From JBEEFP01 sp041166085 (GTDB lineage Bacteria > Actinomycetota > Acidimicrobiia > Acidimicrobiales > JAFATL01), in assembly GCA_041166085.1 (NCBI GenBank), contig JBEEFP010000031.1:62001-126000 (forward strand): DNA of 64,000 bases, written 5' to 3'. A program made the translations under genes and the position numbers. This document shows, piece after piece, positions 33,177-41,859 of the stretch. The notes under the pieces were generated by a model that saw only the letters and a program-made list of their open reading frames with translations, did not search any database and was not told the DNA's origin. Every line of letters starts with the position of its first letter. Position 1 is the first letter of the stretch.

Positions 33177-34286
33177 ATGGATGTCTCTGCGCAGACACTG
33201 CGTGAGGTGGAGTTCCGCGAGAAGTTGCGCGGCTACCACCCGGACGACGTAGACGAGTTCCTCGAGCGGGTGGCGGCCGGCATCGAGTACCTCCAGGACC
33301 GCATGCGCCAGGCCATCGAGCGGGCCCAGCGCGCCGAGTCCAAGGCGGCCGAGTCGACCGAGGGCGACGATGCGCTCAAGCGCACGCTGGTCCTCGCGCA
33401 ACGCACGGCCGAGATGGCAGTGCAGGAGGCGCGACAGGAGGCCGACCGCATCGCGTCGAGCGCCCGGGCCGAGGCCAACGCCATCGTCGCCCAGGCCGAG
33501 GACATGGCCCGTCGCACCATCGAGGAGACCCAGGGCGGCATCCGGTCCGAGCTGGCCCAGTTGGAGACGGCGCGCGATCGGCTGCGCGCCGACATCAGCG
33601 CCCTCGAGCATCACCTCGACCAGGAGCGGTCGCGGCTGCGCGACTCGCTCTCGCAGGCGTTGCAGGCGGTGGAGCACCACCTGGCGCCGGCGCCCCCCGC
33701 GCCGGAGGCCGACGGCGTGGCGGTCCCGCCGCTTCGCATTCCCAAGGTGGGCCCGCTGCCGGAGCCCGATGCCGAGACCATCGCCGCCTTCGCGTCGCCC
33801 GAATCCGTCATCGAGCTGCCCGACATCCCCGAGCCCGCGGAGCCCGAGCCCTTCGAGATCGAAATCGTGCACACGGTGGCCGAGGGAACGCTGGCGGAAC
33901 CGCCGGCACGCGAGGCGCCTGCGCCGGTTGCGGCCGTGGCCGAGCCCGAGGCCGCCGCGGAGCGGGACGACGAGGTCGAGGAGGGCTTGGCCATCTCGGG
34001 CCCGCTCTTCGACGAGCTCGCCGACGGCGCCGTGCCTGCAGGCGGGTTCGGGCGCCCGGCCGCACCGACTTCGGCCGCACCCGAGCCCGAGGCGGCGGCG
34101 GAGGCCGAGGTGGAGGAGGACGACGACCCGTTCATCACGGAGTTGCGACGGGCCATCACCGACACCCAGCCCCTGGGACCTCGGGACGAGGGCGACATGC
34201 CATCCGGCACGCACGACGACGACCTCATGCACAGTGACGTGCTCGACAGCAGCCGGTTGGGCTCGCTGCTCCGGCGTCGGCGCTAG
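33177..34286 (+). CDS. divIVA: DivIVA/Wag31-like polar coiled-coil protein
   Basis: A 369-residue DivIVA protein. The N-terminal membrane-curvature domain has the signature VEFREKLRGYHPDDVDEFLERV. A long coiled coil (about residues 60-165, Ala/Gln/Arg-rich) follows, then an extended Pro/Glu/Ala-rich acidic tail to the C-terminal SSRLGSLLRRRR. It directs polar growth or septation in actinobacteria. The tail is longer than in mycobacterial Wag31. ATG 33177. Confidence 0.93.
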   Translation: MDVSAQTLREVEFREKLRGYHPDDVDEFLERVAAGIEYLQDRMRQAIERAQRAESKAAESTEGDDALKRTLVLAQRTAEMAVQEARQEADRIASSARAEANAIVAQAEDMARRTIEETQGGIRSELAQLETARDRLRADISALEHHLDQERSRLRDSLSQALQAVEHHLAPAPPAPEADGVAVPPLRIPKVGPLPEPDAETIAAFASPESVIELPDIPEPAEPEPFEIEIVHTVAEGTLAEPPAREAPAPVAAVAEPEAAAERDDEVEEGLAISGPLFDELADGAVPAGGFGRPAAPTSAAPEPEAAAEAEVEEDDDPFITELRRAITDTQPLGPRDEGDMPSGTHDDDLMHSDVLDSSRLGSLLRRRR

Positions 34287-34309
34287 GGTTCGCGGAGTTC
34301 GTCCTCCCG

Positions 34310-34335
34310 CGCGGGCTGCGTTTAAGATGCCCGCG
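34310..34335. promoter_or_regulatory. hairpin with TAAGAT upstream of the basic-tail membrane protein
   Basis: CGCGGGC (34310-34316) and GCCCGCG (34329-34335) form a 7-bp stem around a 12-base loop that contains TAAGAT (34323-34328), a TANNNT -10 candidate. It may be a weak terminator for divIVA or an operator on the next gene's promoter. No U-tract follows. The rest of the 34287-34364 gap holds nothing else. Confidence 0.4.
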
Positions 34336-34364
34336 CCCTAACTTCTCGACCGGATGGGTGCCCC

Positions 34365-35333
34365 GTGTTGCTACTCCTGACCATTGCTCTCGTGCTCGTC
34401 GGGGCTGTGTCCCTGGTGATCGGGTTCGTGGGTGGCGAGCAGCTGCCGATCTTCATCTCCATCGCCTGCAGCCTGCTGGCCGGCGTGGTGTTGGTGGTCT
34501 TCTCCCGCATGAGCCGCCGTCAGGGCGCGCCTGCAACCGCCGGCGGACCTGCGCCTCTCGCTGATCAGGGCGCGCCTGCCACTTCCCGCCAGGCCGCGGT
34601 GTCAGACGCCGAGGTCGAAGAGGCGGTGTCCGAGCCCGAGCCGGCCTCCGGCGGGCGTGCCTTCGCGGCCGACGAGTTCCCGATCGAGGACTACGACGAG
34701 CTGTTGGTCAGCGAGATCCTTCCGCTGCTCGCCGAGCTCGACGCCGACGAGCTCGAGCAGGTGCGCGAGCGCGAGGAGTCCGGCAAGGCACGCGCCACCC
34801 TCCTGCGTCGCGTCGAGCAGCTGGCCGAGGGCGAGGACGAGCCCACGGTTGCGACGCCCGCGTTCGCGGCGCGTGGCAGCGCGGCGGCCGACGAAGCCGA
34901 CGACGACGGTGACGACGAGCTCATGTTCCCGATCGAGGACTACGACGACCTGCGTGTCTCGGAGATCCTTCCGTTGCTCCCTGAGCTGTACGACGACGAG
35001 CTCGAGCTGGTGGCCGACCACGAGCGCGACGGCGCCAACCGCGCCAGCGTGCTGAACCGCATTGAGGAGCTGCTCGGTGGTGGCGCTCCGGCCCCCGCAC
35101 CGAAGAAGGCGGCGCCCAAAAAGGCCGCGCCCAAGAAGGCGGCACCGAGGAAGGCTGCGCCCAAGAAGGCTGCACCCAAGAAGGCTGCGGTCAGGCGGGC
35201 CGCCCCTGCCAAGAAGGCGGTGGCCAAGAAGGCCACCACCGCGCGCAAGGCGCCTGCCGCCACCAGGACGGTCAAGAAGGCCGCCACCACCAAGAAGACC
35301 GCGGCCAAGAAGTCCAGCGCCCGCAAGCGCTAG
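34365..35333 (+). CDS. membrane protein with two acidic repeats and a lysine/alanine-rich histone-like tail
   Basis: 322 residues. Two hydrophobic helices (about 1-22 and 27-47) come first. Two copies of a ~50-residue unit follow: residues 105-153 (FPIEDYDELLVSEILPLL...) and 188-237 (FPIEDYDDLRVSEILPLL...), each rich in Asp/Glu. A tail (about 244-322) of repeated PKKAA units resembles histone H1. The tail could bind DNA or polyphosphate and the acidic units may bind a protein partner. I know no named family for the combination. GTG start behind GGATGGG. It is isolated, ending at the terminator before ileS. Confidence 0.75.
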   Translation: MLLLLTIALVLVGAVSLVIGFVGGEQLPIFISIACSLLAGVVLVVFSRMSRRQGAPATAGGPAPLADQGAPATSRQAAVSDAEVEEAVSEPEPASGGRAFAADEFPIEDYDELLVSEILPLLAELDADELEQVREREESGKARATLLRRVEQLAEGEDEPTVATPAFAARGSAAADEADDDGDDELMFPIEDYDDLRVSEILPLLPELYDDELELVADHERDGANRASVLNRIEELLGGGAPAPAPKKAAPKKAAPKKAAPRKAAPKKAAPKKAAVRRAAPAKKAVAKKATTARKAPAATRTVKKAATTKKTAAKKSSARKR

Positions 35334-35357
35334 CGAGCGCCGCCACAAGCCCCTGCG

Positions 35358-35402
35358 TCTCGAGGAAATAGCCCACGGAATCCGTGGGCTATTTCCTCGA
35401 GA
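35358..35402. terminator. bidirectional terminator (22-bp perfect stem)
   Basis: Arms 35358-35379 and 35381-35402 are perfect reverse complements with a single-base centre. The core reads GAGGAAATAGCCCACGGA and its complement. It lies between convergent genes (stops 35333 plus and 35421 minus), the right place for shared termination. Confidence 0.9.
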
Positions 35403-35420
35403 GCGCGAAAGTCAGCGGGG

Positions 35421-38400
35421 TCAGTCGACCTTGTGGAGGCCGATGTGGACGTGGCGGCCGTCGGGGAGCTCGCCGCGGTGGGCGTCTGCGATGTGGCGGT
35501 CGGCGAAGACCAGCTCGCGCGCGAGCGTCTCGTTCATCACGTAGTCGCGGTGGGCCTCGACGGCGGGACGCACGTCGTCAGGCGGCTCGAGCACCAGGTG
35601 GATGCGGTCGCTCACGTGCAGGCCCTCCTTCTTGCGCGCCTCCTGCACGAGCCGGACGATGTCGCGGGCGGCACCTTCCGCCTCGAGCTCGGGCGTGAGC
35701 GTCACGTCGAGCACGACGACGGTGTCGCGGCCCGGCAGGGCCCTGCTCGTCTCCTCGTCGGACGGCGTCAGTCGCAGGGTGAACTCCGCGGGCTCGAGCA
35801 CGTGCCCGGCCACCTCGACGCGGCCGTCGTCGCGCTGCGACCACTCGCCTGCCTTGGCCGCCCGCAACACCTTCTGGGTGTCGGCCCCGAGACGCGGACC
35901 GAGGACGGCGGGCGTCACCTGCAACACGCCGGACGCGAGGTCGCCGACCTCGTCGCGGAGGTCGACCGTCTTCACGTTGACCTCGTCGGCGATGAGCTCG
36001 GCGAAAGCCTCGAGGGACGCCGCGCCCGCGCCGGCGACCATCAGCGTGGCAAGGGGGAGCCGCACCCGTCGGTTCTGGGCCTTGCGCACCGACAACGCCG
36101 CCGAGCACACCTCGCGCGCCAGGTCCATGGCCGCGACCAGATCCGGGTCGGCCGGGAGGGCGTCGGGATCGGGCCAGTCGGTGAGGTGCACGCTCGCCTC
36201 GCCGGTGAGGCCGCGGTACACGTGCTCGGACACGAGCGGCAGCAGCGGCGCAGTGACCTGCAACAGCGTCCGCAACACGGTGGCCAGCGTGTCGAAGGCA
36301 TCGGTGTCGCTGTGCCAGAAGCGATCACGCGACCGGCGGATGTACCAGTTGTTGAGCGCGTCGATGAACGACGTCACCGCCGCGCAGGCACCGAACAGGT
36401 CGTAGCTGTCCATGCCCGACGTGACCTCGACGACCAACTCGCGGGTCTTGGCCAGGATGTAGCGGTCGAGGACACCCGAGGCGTCCGTGCGGAAGGTCGC
36501 GCGGTAGCCGTCGGTGTTTGCGTAGAGCGTGAAGAAGTGCCACGCGTTCCAGATGGGCTGGAGCACCTGGCGACTGGCCTCGGCGATGCCCCGCTCGTCG
36601 ACCGCACCATCGCCGCCCCGAAGGATCGGTGAGCTCAGCTGGTACCACCGCATGGCGTCGGCGCCGTACCGGGCGAAGACGAGGTCGGGATCGGGATAGT
36701 TGCGCAGGCGCTTGGACAGCTTCTGGCCGTCGTCACCCAGGAGCACGCCGTGAGCCACGCACGCCTGGAACGGCGGGCGGTCGAACAGGGCGGTGGACAG
36801 CACGTGCAACGTGTAGAACCACCCGCGCGTCTGACCGACGTACTCGCAGATGAAGTCGGCGGGGAAATGATGCTCGAACCACTCGCGGTTCTCGAACGGG
36901 TAGTGCACCTGGGCGAACGGCATCGACCCGGAATCGAACCAGCAGTCGAGGACGTCGGGGATGCGCCGCATGGTCGAATGTCCCGACGGGTCGTCGGGGT
37001 TCGGGCGCGTCAGCTCGTCCACCGCAGGGCGGTGCAGGTCGTCGAGGCGGACGCCGAAGTCGCGCTCGAGCTCGTCGAGGCTGCCGTACACGTCGACGCG
37101 GGGGTAGGCGGGGTCGTCGCTCTTCCACACCGGGATGGGCGAGCCCCAGAACCGGTTGCGGCTGATGGACCAGTCGCGCGCGTTCTCCAGCCATTTGCCG
37201 AAGGCGCCGTCCCGCACGTTCTCGGGCACCCAGGTGATGTCCTGGTTGAGCTCGAGCATGCGGTCCTTGATGGCGGTGACCTTGATGAACCACGAGGACA
37301 CGGCGCGGTAGATGAGCGGCGTGTCGGTGCGCCAGCAGTGCGGGTAGCTGTGGGCGTACGTCTCGTGCTTCACGATGGCGCCAGCAGCCTTGAGGTCCTT
37401 GATGATCTTGGCGTTGGCGTCGAAGACCTGGAGGCCGGCGTAGTCGGCGACCTCGCCCGTGAACTTGCCCTGTTGGTCGACGGGCACGATGACGGCGATG
37501 CCATTGGCCTCGCACACCCGTTGATCGTCCTCACCGAAGCCGGGCGCCAGATGGACGGTGCCCGTGCCGTCCTCGGTGGACACGAAGTCGCCAGCCAGGA
37601 CACGGAAGGCTCCCTCGGTGTCGGCGAAGTACGGGAACAGCGGCTTGTACCTGCGCCCGACGAGCGCCGCTCCCTTCATCGTGCCCACGCGCACCGCGCC
37701 CTCGAGCTGCTGCTCGTACTTGGCCATGGTGGCCTCGCCGACGACGTACCTGGTTCCCTCTTCCTCCAGCACCGCGTAGTCGATGTCGGGCCCGACCGCG
37801 AGGGCCAGGTTGGAGGGCAGCGTCCACGGCGTCGTCGTCCAGACCAGCACCTTGAGCGGCACTCCGTCGTCACCTTCGACTGGGTCCAGCTCGAACAGCA
37901 CGGTGACGGCGGGGTCCTGACGCTCGCGGTAGGCGTCGTCCATGCGCGTCTCGAAGTTGGACAGCGGGGTCTCGCACTCCCAGCAGTACGGGAGCACGCG
38001 GTAACCCTCGTACATCAGCCCCTTGTCGTAGAGCTCCTTCAGCGCCCACATGACGCTCTCCATGTAGGGCAGGTCGAGGGTGCGGTAGGGGTGGACCATG
38101 TCGACCCAGCGGGCCTGGCGGCGGACGTAGCGCTGCCAGTCGCTGGCCACGTCGGCGACGAGGGCGCGGCAGCGGGCGTTGAAGCGACCGATGCCGTACT
38201 CCTCGATGGCCCCGGCGCCGGCCAGGCCCAGCTCCTGCTCGATCTGCATCTCGACGGGCAGCCCGTGGGTGTCCCAACCCCAGCGCCGCTCGACTCGCCG
38301 TCCCCGCATGGTCTGGTAGCGGGGGACAGCGTCCTTCACGTAGCCGGTGAGCAGGTGGCCGTAGTGGGGCTGGCCGTTGGCGAAGGGCGGACCGTCGTAG

Positions 38401-38567
38401 AAGACGTACTCGTTGGATCCGTTCTCACCGGCAGGTCGGCCCTGGACCGACGCCTCGAACGTGCCCTCGCGGTCCCACGACGCGAGCACTTCCTCCTCCA
38501 GCGCGGCGAAGTCCGCGCGGTCGCCGGCCAGCGGGTACGGCGAATCGGCGGGGTTCACTGCGGCCAT
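35421..38567 (-). CDS. ileS: isoleucyl-tRNA synthetase, type 2
   Basis: A 1048-residue class I synthetase charging tRNA(Ile). It has PPFANGQPHYGHLLTGYVKD (HIGH motif as HYGH), the WWG-like WGWDTHGLPVE, an editing domain inserted in the Rossmann fold, and KLSKRLRNYPDPDLVFARYG (KMSKS motif as KLSKR). Length, the HYGH/KLSKR forms and the extended C-terminus point to the eukaryote-like type 2 IleRS, a form often less sensitive to mupirocin. Start ATG 38567, six bases after a -10-like TACTCT shared with the divergent DUF167 gene. Confidence 0.95.
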   Translation of the reverse strand: MAAVNPADSPYPLAGDRADFAALEEEVLASWDREGTFEASVQGRPAGENGSNEYVFYDGPPFANGQPHYGHLLTGYVKDAVPRYQTMRGRRVERRWGWDTHGLPVEMQIEQELGLAGAGAIEEYGIGRFNARCRALVADVASDWQRYVRRQARWVDMVHPYRTLDLPYMESVMWALKELYDKGLMYEGYRVLPYCWECETPLSNFETRMDDAYRERQDPAVTVLFELDPVEGDDGVPLKVLVWTTTPWTLPSNLALAVGPDIDYAVLEEEGTRYVVGEATMAKYEQQLEGAVRVGTMKGAALVGRRYKPLFPYFADTEGAFRVLAGDFVSTEDGTGTVHLAPGFGEDDQRVCEANGIAVIVPVDQQGKFTGEVADYAGLQVFDANAKIIKDLKAAGAIVKHETYAHSYPHCWRTDTPLIYRAVSSWFIKVTAIKDRMLELNQDITWVPENVRDGAFGKWLENARDWSISRNRFWGSPIPVWKSDDPAYPRVDVYGSLDELERDFGVRLDDLHRPAVDELTRPNPDDPSGHSTMRRIPDVLDCWFDSGSMPFAQVHYPFENREWFEHHFPADFICEYVGQTRGWFYTLHVLSTALFDRPPFQACVAHGVLLGDDGQKLSKRLRNYPDPDLVFARYGADAMRWYQLSSPILRGGDGAVDERGIAEASRQVLQPIWNAWHFFTLYANTDGYRATFRTDASGVLDRYILAKTRELVVEVTSGMDSYDLFGACAAVTSFIDALNNWYIRRSRDRFWHSDTDAFDTLATVLRTLLQVTAPLLPLVSEHVYRGLTGEASVHLTDWPDPDALPADPDLVAAMDLAREVCSAALSVRKAQNRRVRLPLATLMVAGAGAASLEAFAELIADEVNVKTVDLRDEVGDLASGVLQVTPAVLGPRLGADTQKVLRAAKAGEWSQRDDGRVEVAGHVLEPAEFTLRLTPSDEETSRALPGRDTVVVLDVTLTPELEAEGAARDIVRLVQEARKKEGLHVSDRIHLVLEPPDDVRPAVEAHRDYVMNETLARELVFADRHIADAHRGELPDGRHVHIGLHKVD

Positions 38568-38572
38568 GTCCG

Positions 38573-38579
38573 TAGAGTA
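38573..38579. promoter_or_regulatory. shared bidirectional -10 element, ileS / DUF167
   Basis: TAGAGTA reads TAGAGT on the plus strand (nine bases before the DUF167 ATG) and TACTCT on the minus strand (six bases before the ileS ATG). Both match TANNNT, and the whole gap is 20 bp, so both genes probably use one symmetric promoter. Confidence 0.55.
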
Positions 38580-38587
38580 GGCGGGTC

Positions 38588-38953
38588 ATGCTCGAAGGAA
38601 TCCTCGATATCGAGAGCGACGGAGCCGTGCTCCTCCGCCTGCACGTCCAGCCCGGGTCGGGCCGTTCCGCGGTCGTCGGACGCCACGGTGAAGCGCTCAA
38701 GGTGCGGGTCGCGGCGCCGCCCACCGGGGGCAGGGCCAACGACGCGGTGCTGGCGCTCGTCGCCGAGACCCTGGGGGTCAAGGTTGCCGACGTCGAGCTG
38801 GTGGGTGGGGCGTCCAGCCGCAGCAAGCGGGTTCGGGTGAAGGGCGTGGATCCCGACGAGGCCCGGAAGAACCTCGAGCGGGCGGTCGGGAATGCCGGGC
38901 AGGGGCCCAGTGTTTCCGGACCGCAGCATGGAGGGAGCGGCCCTCGGATCTGA
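38588..38953 (+). CDS. DUF167 (YggU) family protein
   Basis: A 121-residue protein with the DUF167 core LLRLHVQPGSGRSAVVGRHG...LKVRVAAPPTGGRANDAVLALVAETLGV and VELVGGASSRSKRVRVKG. The family has a small alpha/beta fold and unknown function. The C-terminus after residue ~102 is extra, low-complexity sequence. ATG 38588. Confidence 0.88.
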   Translation: MLEGILDIESDGAVLLRLHVQPGSGRSAVVGRHGEALKVRVAAPPTGGRANDAVLALVAETLGVKVADVELVGGASSRSKRVRVKGVDPDEARKNLERAVGNAGQGPSVSGPQHGGSGPRI

Positions 38954-38998
38954 AGGCCGCGTGCTACCCTCCCGCACCTTTTGTGAGGGGAAGACGAG

Positions 38999-39748
38999 AT
39001 GCCGAGATCCTCGAGCGCCTCCGGAGCAGCCAAGCCGGTAAAGAAGTCGCCCGCGAAGAGAGCCGTCGCCAAGACGGTGAAGAAGACCGTGACCAAGGCG
39101 CCCGCCAAGCGGGCTGCCGCGCCAGCGAAGAAGGCGGTGTCCAAGACGACGACAGCCAAGAAGGCGGCGCCTGCAAAGAAGGCCGCCACTGCCAAGAAGG
39201 CTGCGCCGCAAAAGGCCGCCCCTGCCAAGAAGACCGTTTCACAGAAGACCGTGCCCCAGAAGACCGTGCCTCAGAAGACCGTGGCCCAGAAGAAGGCGAC
39301 CCCCAGGACGTTGACACAGAAGACGGCGGCCCCCGCCAAGGTGACCAAGGCCCCGGCCAAGAAGGCCGGCAAGGTGGTGCTCGACAAGTTCCTCCTCGAG
39401 CAGCAGGCCCTGCTCCAGGAAGAGCGCGCCACCTACACCGAACAGGCCGAGTCATTGAAGGCCGAAGCCGACCAGCTGGCGGCCGAGATGGAGCCGGGCG
39501 ACATCCAGTTCGACGACGAGTCGGGCGAGGGTGCAACCGCCACGGTCGACCGTGAGCGCGACCTCGCGCTGGCCGGCCAGGCCCGCCAGGAGGTCGAGGA
39601 GATCGACTACGCCCTCGGCAAGATCAAGGCCGGCACGTACGGCGCCTGCGAGAGCTGCGGCCAGCCCATCCCCAAGGCCCGCTTGAAGGCCATTCCCCAC
39701 GCCCGGCTGTGCGTGGCCTGCAAGAGCGGGGGGCTGTCGCGCCGCTGA
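38999..39748 (+). CDS. DksA/TraR-family zinc-finger protein with a long histone-like N-terminus
   Basis: 249 residues. The first ~126 are Lys/Ala/Thr/Pro-rich repeats (AKKAA, QKTVPQKT) resembling histone H1. Then comes a helical region (LDKFLLEQQALLQEERATYTEQAESLK) and a DksA/TraR domain with the zinc-finger cysteines CESCGQPIPKARLKAIPHARLCVAC near the end. DksA-type proteins bind RNA polymerase; the tail may bind nucleic acid. TACCCT (38965-38970) may be its -10, and GAGGGGAAGACGAG precedes the ATG. Its end overlaps lspA. Confidence 0.88.
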   Translation: MPRSSSASGAAKPVKKSPAKRAVAKTVKKTVTKAPAKRAAAPAKKAVSKTTTAKKAAPAKKAATAKKAAPQKAAPAKKTVSQKTVPQKTVPQKTVAQKKATPRTLTQKTAAPAKVTKAPAKKAGKVVLDKFLLEQQALLQEERATYTEQAESLKAEADQLAAEMEPGDIQFDDESGEGATATVDRERDLALAGQARQEVEEIDYALGKIKAGTYGACESCGQPIPKARLKAIPHARLCVACKSGGLSRR

Positions 39749-40203
39749 CCGGCACGCGGCGCACCCTCGCCATCGCGGCGGCCGTCGCCGCCCCTGTCGT
39801 CGCCCTCGACCAGCTCGCCAAGGCGTGGGCCGTGCACCGCCTGTCCGACGGCGCGATCCATCTGTTCTGGACGCTCGACCTGCGCCTCACCTTCAACTCG
39901 GGTGCCGCGTTCTCCCTCGGGCCCGGGTTGACCCCGTTCCTCACGGTGATCGGCGTGGTGCTGGTGGGCGTGCTCGTGCTCATGTCGAGGTCCGTCTCGC
40001 GGACGAGCGCGGCGATCGCCCTCGGGCTGCTGCTGGGCGGCGCGCTCGGGAACCTCACTGACCGCCTGTTCCGCGACCTCGGCGGCAAGGTCGTCGACTT
40101 CATCGACTTCGGCTGGTGGCCGGTGTTCAACCTGGCCGACACCGCCTTGTTCTGCGGCGCCATCCTGCTGGTGCTCACGAACCTCCGGGGCGACGAGTCG
40201 TGA
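39709..40203 (+). CDS. lspA: lipoprotein signal peptidase
   Basis: A 164-residue (from GTG 39709) signal peptidase II that cleaves prolipoproteins at the lipobox. Four hydrophobic helices are visible, with the active Asp pair in GNLTDRLFRDLGGKVVDFIDFGWWPVFNLADTALF and the Asn-containing LTFNSGAAFSLG. The GTG start overlaps the DksA gene by 40 bases; a CTG at 39745 in frame would overlap the DksA stop as CTGA and leave a more typical short N-terminus. The LCP protein at 62 kb is a likely client. Confidence 0.92.
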   Translation: MRGLQERGAVAPLTGTRRTLAIAAAVAAPVVALDQLAKAWAVHRLSDGAIHLFWTLDLRLTFNSGAAFSLGPGLTPFLTVIGVVLVGVLVLMSRSVSRTSAAIALGLLLGGALGNLTDRLFRDLGGKVVDFIDFGWWPVFNLADTALFCGAILLVLTNLRGDES

Positions 40204-41114
40204 AGGAGACGGTGCCGGCCGCGCTGGCGGGCGAGCGGGTGGATCGGGTCGTTGCCATGCTCACCGGCCTCCCACGCGCCGAGATCGCGGAGCTGGTGAA
40301 GGCGGGAGCCGTCCGCATCGGTGGCGAGGCAGTGCGCGTCCGCAGCCGGCGCCTCGAAGAGGGCGACGAGCTGGAGGTGGACGTCCCCGACCGTCCCTCG
40401 ACCGCCCTCGTGCCGGACCCCGACGTGGCCTTCCCGGTCGTGCACGAGGACGAGCACGTGCTCGTGATCGACAAGCCGCCCGGGCTCGTCGTCCACCCAG
40501 GTGCGGGTCATCAGCAGGGCACGCTCGCACACGGCCTGCTGGCGCGGTATCCGCAGCTGGCGGCCGGGCCCGGGGATCCGGGACGGCCGGGCATCGTGCA
40601 CCGGCTGGACAAGGGCACGTCCGGCCTGCTCGCGGTGGCTCTCACGGACCTTGCCTACGTCTCGCTCGTCGCCCAACTGCGGGCCCACACGGTGGACCGG
40701 CGCTACACCGCATTGGTGTGGGGCCACGTCGAGGCCGACGCGGGCATGGTCGACGCCCCCGTCGGGCGGTCCGGCCGCGACCCCACGCGTATGAGCGTGT
40801 CGCGGCGAGGACGGGAGGCGCGGACGCGGTACAAGGTCGAGGCTCGCTACCAGGAGCCCGTGCCCCTGACGTTGGTGGAGTGCACGCTGGAGACGGGCCG
40901 CACCCACCAGATCCGCGTCCACCTGGCCGCCATCGGCCATCCGGTGGTGGGGGACAGCCGCTACGGTGGCAGTCGCCCAGAAGACCTGCCCGCCGGGAGG
41001 CCGTTCCTGCACGCGGGGCAGCTGGCATTCGACCATCCGGGCACGGGCGAGCGCCTCGAAGTGCGGTCGCCCCTTCCCGAGGACCTGGAGGACCTCCGTG
41101 GCCGAGCTCGTTGA
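40200..41114 (+). CDS. rluD: RluA/RluD-family 23S rRNA pseudouridine synthase
   Basis: A 304-residue pseudouridine synthase. An N-terminal S4 domain has LAGERVDRVVAMLTGLPRAEIAELVKAGAVRI, and the catalytic domain has PGIVHRLDKGTSGLLAVA with the catalytic Asp. LVECTLETGRTHQIRVHLAAIGHPVVGD is the RluA C-terminal signature. Start GTG 40200 overlaps the lspA stop. Which uridine is modified cannot be read off; RluD-like is the common call for this gene next to lspA. Confidence 0.9.
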   Translation: MKETVPAALAGERVDRVVAMLTGLPRAEIAELVKAGAVRIGGEAVRVRSRRLEEGDELEVDVPDRPSTALVPDPDVAFPVVHEDEHVLVIDKPPGLVVHPGAGHQQGTLAHGLLARYPQLAAGPGDPGRPGIVHRLDKGTSGLLAVALTDLAYVSLVAQLRAHTVDRRYTALVWGHVEADAGMVDAPVGRSGRDPTRMSVSRRGREARTRYKVEARYQEPVPLTLVECTLETGRTHQIRVHLAAIGHPVVGDSRYGGSRPEDLPAGRPFLHAGQLAFDHPGTGERLEVRSPLPEDLEDLRGRAR

Positions 41115-41859
41115 GGACAGGGAAGCGCCACTGGCCGAGGACCCGGTCACACCGGAGGAGCGTGCCCAGGCGGTCCGTCTCGTCGTGCGGCTGGTCGCCG
41201 CCGGCCTGGCGGTGATCGTGGCGGCGGCGGTCTCGCTGCTGCTCACGCGCGACAACGGCAACAACCTCGACTTCGGCGGCAAGGTGACGCTGCGCGACTC
41301 CATCGGACCGCTGTCCGGGCGCGACGTGCCGCAGTACATCTTCGAGCGCAAGGGCGAGCTGAAGCAGGCCACCGGCGTGCACGCCGCGGCCGTGTCACTG
41401 GCGTCGTACATGAAGGAGGCGGACGCTCGGCGCCTGGTCGAAGGGCTGCAGGTGCGGTCCCTCGTCGTCGCCGCGCCGGGCGGGGCGCCGACGGTGGTGG
41501 CGGGCGACCTCACCGCCTGGGCCGAGCGGGCCCGTCAGGACGCGGCGAGCGAACGGGCGGAGTGGGAACGGCTGCTGCCGACCTACGACCCCAAGGAGGA
41601 GAAGGACTTCCTCGACGACGCCAAGGCCCAGGTCGCCCGCCTGCAGCGGGTGGAGAAGGCCGCGGCTTCCGGAGGCGACGTGGTCTTCGGGATGATCGTC
41701 GTGGCGCAGGCCGACCAGCTCCGCCGCCTGGGCGACACCACCGGGGTGCGACTGGTGGACATCGGGACGGGGGCGTCGGTGCCCCCCGCTTCGCGGGTGC
41801 GGGCCATCCGTCCTGAAGAGGTCGCCACCGCGGGCGACCCGCTCACCCGACCGGCGTGA
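41098..41859 (+). CDS. membrane-anchored protein of unknown function
   Basis: 253 residues. The short cytoplasmic N-terminus (rich in Glu/Asp) leads into one transmembrane helix at about residues 33-52, then an extracytoplasmic or cytoplasmic alpha/beta region with many Ala/Glu/Arg residues (GRDVPQYIFERKGELKQATG, LTAWAERARQDAASERAEWERLLPTY). No domain recognised. The GTG at 41098 overlaps rluD by 17 bases, and the 3' end overlaps the convergent rrf2 gene by 17 bases. Confidence 0.7.
   Translation: MAELVEDREAPLAEDPVTPEERAQAVRLVVRLVAAGLAVIVAAAVSLLLTRDNGNNLDFGGKVTLRDSIGPLSGRDVPQYIFERKGELKQATGVHAAAVSLASYMKEADARRLVEGLQVRSLVVAAPGGAPTVVAGDLTAWAERARQDAASERAEWERLLPTYDPKEEKDFLDDAKAQVARLQRVEKAAASGGDVVFGMIVVAQADQLRRLGDTTGVRLVDIGTGASVPPASRVRAIRPEEVATAGDPLTRPA

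Noticed and set aside
35358..35402. 22-bp palindrome as a mobile-element end
   Set aside because: Unique, single, and placed between convergent stops, so a terminator explains it better.
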